Shown here: positions 7,378-12,507 of the stretch, one piece after another
Layout: the number at the start of each line of letters is the position of its first letter
Numbering within the stretch: position 1 is the first letter of the stretch
Assembly: GCA_900548735.1 (NCBI GenBank)
Contig: URMC01000051.1
Span: 1-12,507 of the forward strand
DNA length: 12,507 nt
Origin: an uncultured Eubacteriales bacterium
GTDB lineage: Bacteria; Bacillota; Clostridia; Oscillospirales; CAG-272
Reading direction: 5' to 3'
The notes under the pieces: model-generated
Told to the model about the DNA's origin: nothing
Databases searched by the model: none
The model's input: the letters and a program-made list of their open reading frames with translations, nothing else
Position numbers and translations under genes: made by a program

Positions 7378-8414
7378 AAACCGATCTGAATTTTCTGAAA
7401 TCCCTGTGTGAAGCATTTGCGCCCCCTTCCATGGAAGGGGAGGTGCGCGCACTCCTGTCGGACAGGCTTCTTGCCGCAGGGTTGCACCCGGCGACCTCCC
7501 GGAACGGAAATCTGACGGTCACCATCAAAGGAAAGTCCGCCGCCCCGCACGTGGCGTTTCTTGCGCATATGGACGAGCCCGGACTGATGCTGACCGAGGC
7601 ACAGGACGAGTATTTTCGCTTTGAGCCGTTGGGGAGGATCGACCCGCGGGTACTCTCCGGGCGTTTTGTCACGCTGGGGAACGAACAAGCCCGCCACAAG
7701 GGGCTGATTGCCGCCAAGGGCATTCATTTGCAGGATCGCGCCGAGCGGCGCAAGATTCCGAAACCAGATGACCTTTATATCGACGTCGGCGCAAAGGATG
7801 CGGACGACGCGGCAAAAATGCTTTCCGTCGGCGATCTCGGCGTGTTTGACACCCCGTTTGCCGTGTTTGGAGAAGCGGACGGCTATTTCCGCGGGAAAGC
7901 GCTCTCCGGGCGCGTTGCCTGCGCCGTGCTGGCGGAACTTGCCTCTGCCCTTGCCAAAGAGGAGCCCTTGTGCACGGTCAGTTTTCTGTTTCTTGCCCGG
8001 TGCGAGGCGGTGCCCGCCGCGGCGGGTACCGCGCTGGCGGAATGCACCCCGGATATTGCCGTATTGGTGGACGGCGTGCCCGCCGACGATATGAGCGACA
8101 AGCCGAGGGGCGTGACGCTTGGCGGCGGGGCGGTGCTGCCCTTTGCCGACAGCCGCGCGCTCTATGATCGCGCGCTCCATGCCGCCGCCCGCAAAACGGC
8201 GGAAAAAGCGGGTGTTTCTTATACCGTCCCCGCCTCAATGGGCGCGGGGAGTGATTTTTCCGGGCTGAATTTTGCCGGGGTGCGAAGCCTGCTTGTCGGC
8301 TACCCCGTGCGCACCGCCAAAGCCCCCACTTCGGTGGTGGCGAAAAACGATGTGACCGCACTTGAAAATCTGCTGTCGGCACTTCTGCCGCGGCTTGCCA
8401 AAGGAGAAAAATAA
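7374..8414 (+). CDS. M42-family paralog with degenerate active site, second of three
   Basis: The protein has 346 residues. The start ATG at 7374 overlaps the previous stop as ATGA, with GGAGG at 7359-7363; the frame is open further upstream but only inside the previous gene. The fold signature is retained along the full length: AHMDEPG (H65, D67), the GKAL motif (174-177), D233 in LVDGVPADD, and the SMGAGSDFSG loop (288-296). Aligned by eye with its two neighbours, three key positions are changed. The bridging Asp of the LDNR motif is Ser178 (LSGR), the catalytic Glu of the EE pair is Cys210 (ARCEAV, with the second Glu E211 kept), and the last metal ligand, His of the YIHS motif, is Lys316 (TAKAP). 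There is no frameshift or stop, so it looks maintained. It may be a non-catalytic subunit of a mixed oligomer or may have another activity; both are inference. Confidence 0.88.
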   Translation: MKTDLNFLKSLCEAFAPPSMEGEVRALLSDRLLAAGLHPATSRNGNLTVTIKGKSAAPHVAFLAHMDEPGLMLTEAQDEYFRFEPLGRIDPRVLSGRFVTLGNEQARHKGLIAAKGIHLQDRAERRKIPKPDDLYIDVGAKDADDAAKMLSVGDLGVFDTPFAVFGEADGYFRGKALSGRVACAVLAELASALAKEEPLCTVSFLFLARCEAVPAAAGTALAECTPDIAVLVDGVPADDMSDKPRGVTLGGGAVLPFADSRALYDRALHAAARKTAEKAGVSYTVPASMGAGSDFSGLNFAGVRSLLVGYPVRTAKAPTSVVAKNDVTALENLLSALLPRLAKGEK

Positions 8415-8415
8415 C

Positions 8416-9420
8416 GTGTTACAGACTCTGAAAAAATTTTTGCCCGCCCGCCCCTTTATTTCGGGGGATGAGAACGGGATCGCGGCGATCATCCGGGAGA
8501 CGATGGAGCCGCTTTGCGACAGCGTAAAAACAGATGCGACGGGCAACCTTATCTGCTTCAAAAAAGGGAGCGCCCCCGCGCCCCGACGGGTGATGCTGAC
8601 CGCGCATATGGACGAAATCGGGTTTTTGGTCACTTATATTGAGGAAAACGGGTATCTGCGCGTAGCGCCCATCGGCGGAATCAATGCCACCGCCGCGGCA
8701 TACGGCGAGGTGGTGTTTGCGAACGGCATGCGCGGCGTGTTTGTGCCCGCGGCGGACGCACCCGCCAAAAGCCGCCCCAAAGTGGAGGATTGTGTGGTAG
8801 ACATCGGCGCGGACAGCCGCCGCGCGGCAGAAAGAAAGGTTGCCGTGGGTGACGCGCTGGCGCTCCCCGCGCACTGCACGAAACTGGCGGGCAAACGCGT
8901 GGCGGGCAGACCCCTTGACAACCGGGCAGGCTGCGCGGTGCTGGCAGAGGTTGCGGCAAAACTGAGTGCCCCCGCGGACGATATTTATTACGTGTTCACG
9001 GTGCAGGAGGAGGTCGGTTGCCGCGGCGCGGCGCCTGCCGCTTTTGAAATTACCCCGGACGTGGCGCTGAATTTTGACGTAACCGCCACCGGGGACGAGC
9101 AGGGCGCAAAACCCATGGCAGTGGCGCTGGGCAAAGGCGTTGCCGTCAAGGTAAAGGATGGCTCCGTGATTTGCCACCGGGGACTGACCGGGGAACTGCT
9201 GACCCTCGCCAAAGAGAAAAACATCCCCGCACAGTGTGAAATTCTGCTGTACGGCGGCACCGATACCGGCGCCGTGCAGATGAGCCGGGGCGGGTGCCGC
9301 GCAGGCGCGCTCTCCATCCCCTGCCGCTATATTCACAGCGGGGTGGAGACGATTGACCTTGGCGACGCGGAAGCGGCGGTCGATCTGGCAGTCGCGTTTC
9401 TCGGGGGTGAAAAACAATGA
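8416..9420 (+). CDS. M42-family metallo-aminopeptidase, third of three
   Basis: The protein has 334 residues. The start is the GTG at 8416, nine bases after AAGGAG (8401-8406) and one base after the preceding stop. The in-frame ATG at 8362 lies inside the previous gene. The active-site set is complete and closest of the three to the textbook family: AHMDEIG (H64, D66), RPLDNRAGC (bridging D168), FTVQEEVG (E198 catalytic, E199 ligand), FDVTATGD (D221), YGGTDTGAVQ (279-288) and CRYIHSGVE (H307). It should be an active cytosolic di-metal aminopeptidase, probably a large tetrahedral or similar oligomer like other M42 enzymes. Its stop overlaps the start of the following PLP enzyme gene as ATGA. 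Confidence 0.93.
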   Translation: MLQTLKKFLPARPFISGDENGIAAIIRETMEPLCDSVKTDATGNLICFKKGSAPAPRRVMLTAHMDEIGFLVTYIEENGYLRVAPIGGINATAAAYGEVVFANGMRGVFVPAADAPAKSRPKVEDCVVDIGADSRRAAERKVAVGDALALPAHCTKLAGKRVAGRPLDNRAGCAVLAEVAAKLSAPADDIYYVFTVQEEVGCRGAAPAAFEITPDVALNFDVTATGDEQGAKPMAVALGKGVAVKVKDGSVICHRGLTGELLTLAKEKNIPAQCEILLYGGTDTGAVQMSRGGCRAGALSIPCRYIHSGVETIDLGDAEAAVDLAVAFLGGEKQ

Positions 9421-10691
9421 ACTTCCCGAAAGAACTGCTGGAGCTGGGCGAGCGGGCAGAGGCGGCGCTGGCGCCGGAATTTGCCCACATTACCGCGGTT
9501 TCCCGCGCCAATACCGCAAAAATCATGGAGGCGTTTGCCGAACACCGCGTGGACAGCGCCTGCTTTGCCGCCACCAGCGGCTATGGCTATGACGACCGCG
9601 GACGTGAAACGCTGGACAAGGTGTACGCCACCGTAATGGGGGCGGAAGCCGCTTTCGTGCGCCACAGTATCGCCAACGGCACGCACGCGCTTGCCATCGG
9701 GCTTTACGGGCTGTTGCGCCCCGGTGACATTCTGCTTTCCCTTGCCGGTAAGCCTTACGATACGTTGGGCGAGGCGATCGGCATCGTGGGGAAAAAGGGC
9801 AACGGTTCGCTTGCTGATTTCGGCGTGGAATACCGTCAGATTGACCTCAAAGACGCCAAAACCTTTGATTATGACGCCATCGGCGCGGCGCTCCGCTCGC
9901 CGGACGGCGCACGGGTGAAGGTCTGCTTTATCCAGCGCTCCAAGGGGTATCTCAACCGCCGTACCCTCACGGTCGATGAGATCGGCGAGGCGGTGCGGTT
10001 TGTCAAATCCATCCGCCCGGAGGCGTATGTGGTGGTGGATAACTGCTACGGCGAGTTTACCGAGGAGAAGGAGCCGCCCGCAGTGGGCGCCGACCTTGCC
10101 ATCGGGTCGCTGATCAAAAACCCCGGCGGCGGCATGGCAGAAAGCGGCGGGTACCTCGCCGGTACGGCGCGCGCCGTGGAGCTTGCCTCCTACCGCCTGA
10201 CCACGCCCGGTCTCGGTCTTGAGGTGGGCGCTACGCTGGGGCAGAACAAGAATTTGTTCCGCGGGCTGTTTTACGCGCCGCACACGGTGGGGGAAGCGCT
10301 CAAAACCGCGCACTTTGCGGCATATATCTTCCGTGAAATGGGCTTTACCGTGGAGCCGCAGCCGGGTGAACGCCGTTCCGATATTATCCAGACCGTGATT
10401 ACCGGCAAGCCGGAACTGCTTTGCGCGTTCTGCCGCGGCATTCAGGCGGGCTCCCCGGTGGAAGCATACGTCACGCCGGAGCCGTGGGCAATGCCCGGGT
10501 ATCAGGATGAAGTCATCATGGCAGCGGGCACGTTTGTGCAGGGTGCCTCGATTGAGCTTTCCGCCGACGGACCGCTCCGCCCCCCGTACACCGCCTTTTT
10601 CCAGGGCGGGCTGACCTTTGAAAGCGGCAGAATCGGCGTGCTCAGCGCCGCCGCCGAAGTGCTGAAAATCCGGAAAGAGAAAGGCGAATGA
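9417..10691 (+). CDS. PLP enzyme, methionine gamma-lyase / YnbB family
   Basis: The protein has 424 residues and begins at the ATG at 9417, overlapping the previous stop by four bases. It has the layout of the PLP-dependent family often annotated as 'methionine gamma-lyase family' or 'aluminium resistance protein' (Bacillus YnbB type). The N-terminal SGYGYDDRGRETLDKVYA (54-71) is characteristic. VVVDNCYGEF (205-214) holds the Asp (D208) that would pair with the pyridine nitrogen. SLIKNPGGGMAESGGY (231-246) holds the likely Schiff-base lysine K234. YTAFFQGGLTFESGRIGVLS is near the C-terminus. Related PLP enzymes cleave C-S bonds of methionine or cysteine derivatives; the exact substrate of this family is poorly settled. 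Its place between aminopeptidases and a cysteine desulfurase would fit use of sulfur amino acids released from peptides, which is inference. Confidence 0.9.
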   Translation: MNFPKELLELGERAEAALAPEFAHITAVSRANTAKIMEAFAEHRVDSACFAATSGYGYDDRGRETLDKVYATVMGAEAAFVRHSIANGTHALAIGLYGLLRPGDILLSLAGKPYDTLGEAIGIVGKKGNGSLADFGVEYRQIDLKDAKTFDYDAIGAALRSPDGARVKVCFIQRSKGYLNRRTLTVDEIGEAVRFVKSIRPEAYVVVDNCYGEFTEEKEPPAVGADLAIGSLIKNPGGGMAESGGYLAGTARAVELASYRLTTPGLGLEVGATLGQNKNLFRGLFYAPHTVGEALKTAHFAAYIFREMGFTVEPQPGERRSDIIQTVITGKPELLCAFCRGIQAGSPVEAYVTPEPWAMPGYQDEVIMAAGTFVQGASIELSADGPLRPPYTAFFQGGLTFESGRIGVLSAAAEVLKIRKEKGE

Positions 10692-10692
10692 T

Positions 10693-11220
10693 ATGAAAAA
10701 ACTGATCGCAATTCTGCTTTTGCTCACGCTTATGCTTTGCGCGGTCTCCTGTAAAAAGGACAACGCACCGCCAAGCGGCATGAAGGATGCCGCCACCGCG
10801 GATGCCGAATATCACCTTTATGTGCCCGAAATGTGGGTGCCGAACAACGGCAACGGCATCTCCGGGGCATACGCAAATTCCACTGATAAAGCCAATGTCA
10901 CCGTGACCTCTTACCTCCCGGATACCGTCATGAGCGCGGAGAGCTATTTCAACGATGTGTGCCTGCCGCAGTATGAAAACGGCACGCTTTCCGGTTTTCA
11001 GGTGCTGAATGATCTTTGCGGTGATACCATGCTCGGCGGGCTGAACGCCAAAAAGTATGTCTATATTTATTCTCTTGCCGGGGTGGACTATGAAACGATG
11101 CAGGTCATTGCTTCCACCGGTAAAATGGTGTATAACCTGACCTATACCGCCACCGCGGCAAGTTATGCCGAACATACCGAGGACGTGGAGGAGATTGTGA
11201 AAGCGTTTGCTTTCCGTTGA
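10693..11220 (+). CDS. Small lipoprotein, possible PsbP/Mog1-like fold
   Basis: The protein has 175 residues. The ATG at 10693 lies one base after the previous stop, with AAAGG (10680-10684) eight bases ahead. A short basic start (MKK) leads to a hydrophobic stretch (4-15) and the lipobox AVSC with the lipidated cysteine at residue 20, so it is predicted to be anchored outside the membrane. After a short linker the body begins with AEYHLYVPEMWVPNNG and later has VTSYLPDTVMSAESYF. Such a pattern (a short strand ending in 'P..W', then a 'V.V..Y' strand and a helix) recalls PsbP-like lipoproteins of Firmicutes. This fold call is tentative and I name no function. It is the only exported product in an otherwise cytosolic cluster. 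Confidence 0.85.
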   Translation: MKKLIAILLLLTLMLCAVSCKKDNAPPSGMKDAATADAEYHLYVPEMWVPNNGNGISGAYANSTDKANVTVTSYLPDTVMSAESYFNDVCLPQYENGTLSGFQVLNDLCGDTMLGGLNAKKYVYIYSLAGVDYETMQVIASTGKMVYNLTYTATAASYAEHTEDVEEIVKAFAFR

Positions 11221-11224
11221 TGGC

Positions 11225-12388
11225 ATGAAAGAAATTTATTTTGACAACAGCGCCACCACCGCGCTCTCGCCTGCCGTGAAGGCGGCGATGTGTGAAGCAA
11301 TGGAGCGCTTCGGCAACCCGTCGTCCCTTCATACCAAGGGCACGGAAGCCGCACTGGCGCTTCGCACCGCGCGCCGCGAGGTCGGCGCCGCGCTGGGTGA
11401 GACGTTTCTTCGTGACGGGCAGCTGATTTTTACCTCCTGCGGCACGGAGGCAACTGCCCTTGCCCTGTGGGGTTCCGCCCACGCCAAAGCGCGCCGTACC
11501 GCCAATACGATTCTTACGACCGACTCCGAGCACCCATCCGTGGAGGAAGCCCTCAGACGGTTGGAGGGAGAGGTTTTTTCGGTGGTTCGCGTGCCGACCA
11601 AAGGCGGCGTGTTGGATATGGATACGGTGCGGGAGCATTGCAACAAAGACCTGTTGATGGTCAGTATGATGCTGGTCAATAACGAAACCGGCGCCAGATA
11701 CCCGGTGGAGGAAGTGTTTCGCGCGGCGCGCGCCGGCAACCCGGAGTGTATCTGCCATACCGACGCGGTGCAGGGCTTTCTCAAGGTACCGTTTACCGCA
11801 AAAGGGCTGGGCGCGGATCTCATCACGCTCAGCGCCCATAAAATTCACGGCCCCAAAGGCGTGGGCGCGCTGTACATCGCCCCGGAAATGCTGACCAAAA
11901 AGAAGATTATTCCGTTTCTGGTCGGCGGCGGGCAGGAGTTCGGCTTTCGCTCCGGCACCGAAAACACGGTCGGAATTGCGGGCTTTGCCGCCGCCGCCAA
12001 AGAGGGCGCGGCGGGGTTCCGCACTTCGGCGGCGGGCATGCTTGCCGTATCGGAGCATCTGATCCGATGGTTCGCGGAACGAGGACTTGCAGTCAATCTC
12101 CCGCCCGTGCGCGCGCCGCACATCGTGAGTCTGACGCTGCCGGATATCAAAAGCGAAACAATGTTACACTTTCTCGCACAGCGCGGAATCGCGGTTTCCT
12201 CCGGCTCTGCCTGCTCCTCTCACGCCAAACATCCCAGCCGCACGCTGCTTGCCTTCGGGCTCACTCCGGCGCAGGCGGACTGCACGTTGCGCGTCAGCCT
12301 TTCGGGGGAGAATACCATAGAGGAAGCGGACGCACTGCTTGCGGCGCTGGACGAGGGGATTGCCACACTGGTGCGGATTCACCGTTGA
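11225..12388 (+). CDS. Cysteine desulfurase, NifS/IscS type
   Basis: The protein has 387 residues. I chose the ATG at 11225, which gives the family start MKEIYFDNSATT and lies four bases after the preceding stop. It lacks a good ribosome binding site and is probably reached by re-initiation. A TTG at 11207, 13 bases after GGAGGAG (11187-11193), would add six residues and cannot be excluded. Visible motifs: FTSCGTEATALALWG (69-83), SEHPSVEEAL (101-110), HTDAVQGF (178-185), the PLP lysine K206 in SAHKIHGPKG, RSGTENTVGIAGF (242-254), and the persulfide-forming cysteine C330 in SSGSACSSHAKHPS. The enzyme takes sulfur from cysteine as an enzyme-bound persulfide and yields alanine; the sulfur goes to Fe-S clusters, tRNA thiolation or cofactors. 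No IscU or ThiI gene is within the window, so the acceptor is unknown. Confidence 0.94.
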   Translation: MKEIYFDNSATTALSPAVKAAMCEAMERFGNPSSLHTKGTEAALALRTARREVGAALGETFLRDGQLIFTSCGTEATALALWGSAHAKARRTANTILTTDSEHPSVEEALRRLEGEVFSVVRVPTKGGVLDMDTVREHCNKDLLMVSMMLVNNETGARYPVEEVFRAARAGNPECICHTDAVQGFLKVPFTAKGLGADLITLSAHKIHGPKGVGALYIAPEMLTKKKIIPFLVGGGQEFGFRSGTENTVGIAGFAAAAKEGAAGFRTSAAGMLAVSEHLIRWFAERGLAVNLPPVRAPHIVSLTLPDIKSETMLHFLAQRGIAVSSGSACSSHAKHPSRTLLAFGLTPAQADCTLRVSLSGENTIEEADALLAALDEGIATLVRIHR

Positions 12389-12389
12389 A

Positions 12390-12413
12390 TTTCGGGCGGC
12401 GCGCCGCCCGAAA
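12390..12413. repeat. 24-base perfect palindrome after the desulfurase gene
   Basis: TTTCGGGCGGCG (12390-12401) is followed immediately by its exact complement (12402-12413), so the sequence is fully self-complementary with no spacer. It begins two bases after the desulfurase stop. Neither strand has a clear T-tail after it (plus: AAATATT; minus: TTCAACGG), so it is a weak candidate for a classical terminator. It may still stabilise or pause the 3' end of the operon, or bind a dimeric protein just ahead of the next promoter. Confidence 0.6.
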
Positions 12414-12417
12414 AATA

Positions 12418-12446
12418 TTGACAAAACCGCTTTTTTCGGTTATAAT
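12418..12446 (+). promoter_or_regulatory. Consensus promoter at the right edge
   Basis: TTGACA (12418-12423) and TATAAT (12441-12446) are separated by exactly 17 bases, a perfect sigma-A consensus. The spacer holds an inverted repeat, AACCG (12425-12429) with CGGTT (12437-12441), which overlaps the first base of the -10 box and might be an operator. Initiation is expected near 12453. Confidence 0.88.
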
Positions 12447-12452
12447 AAATGG

Positions 12453-12507
12453 AAATCAGCGTCGGCGTGTAGGGTAACAGCAGGTATCCGACCCCGAATA
12501 CCGGCGC
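12453..12507 (+). other. Truncated, possibly structured leader or small RNA
   Basis: This is the first 55 or so transcribed bases after the consensus promoter, cut by the window edge. No start codon with a ribosome binding site is seen. GGTAT (12483-12487) can pair with ATACC (12498-12502), and GCGTCGG (12459-12465) can pair with CCGGCGC (12501-12507) with one G-U pair; the two arrangements share bases and compete at 12501-12502. GGGT (12472-12475) could also pair with ACCC (12491-12494). I cannot match it to a known RNA family from so short a piece. Confidence 0.35.

Noticed and set aside
9333..10796. A 487-codon minus-strand open frame opposite the PLP enzyme gene
   Set aside because: Also codon-aligned with the sense gene and explained by its GC-rich codon use. 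The sense protein has clear PLP motifs.
1..12507. CRISPR array, rRNA or toxin-antitoxin/defence genes
   Set aside because: No regularly spaced repeats, no rRNA-like stretch and no defence-type protein motifs were found; the genes present are metabolic, wall, topoisomerase and lipoprotein genes.

Overview
The window looks like a chromosomal segment from an anaerobic Gram-positive Clostridia species, plausibly Oscillospiraceae/Ruminococcaceae-like. The support is: strong AGGAGG-type ribosome binding sites, several TTG/GTG starts, textbook TTGACA-N17-TATAAT-type promoters, two lipoproteins with type II signal peptides, a divergent second type IIA topoisomerase B subunit, a MurD of the form I associate with Clostridia, and several M42 aminopeptidases. 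The family-level placement is from memory of such proteins, not from a search.

Left part (1-2760, visibly AT-richer): the window opens inside the 3' end of an FtsX-like ABC transporter permease. About 470 bases without a convincing protein gene follow, with two hairpins. Next is a minus-strand tRNA-Ser(GGA) with its own promoter and terminator. Diverging from it is a gene for a large secreted lipoprotein of unknown function, ending in a strong bidirectional terminator. Converging on that terminator is a minus-strand ParE/GyrB-like topoisomerase subunit with no A-subunit gene beside it in this window.

Right part (4896-12388, GC-rich): a promoter diverging from the topoisomerase gene reads into a very compact seven-gene cluster. 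The order is MurD-type ligase, three consecutive M42-family metallo-aminopeptidase paralogs, a PLP enzyme of the methionine gamma-lyase/YnbB family, a small lipoprotein and a cysteine desulfurase. Gaps run from a 4-base ATGA overlap to 8 bases, with no internal terminator seen, so translational coupling is likely. After the last gene come a 24-base perfect palindrome and a consensus promoter that starts a new, structured, truncated transcript at the right edge.

The cluster joins a cell-wall ligase to peptide degradation and to two PLP enzymes of sulfur amino-acid metabolism. A common role in handling peptide-derived or wall-derived amino acids is possible but is only inferred. The most notable point is that the middle M42 paralog is full length but has lost three of the residues that build the di-metal active site. 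Both neighbours keep all of them, which suggests a non-catalytic partner subunit or a changed activity.
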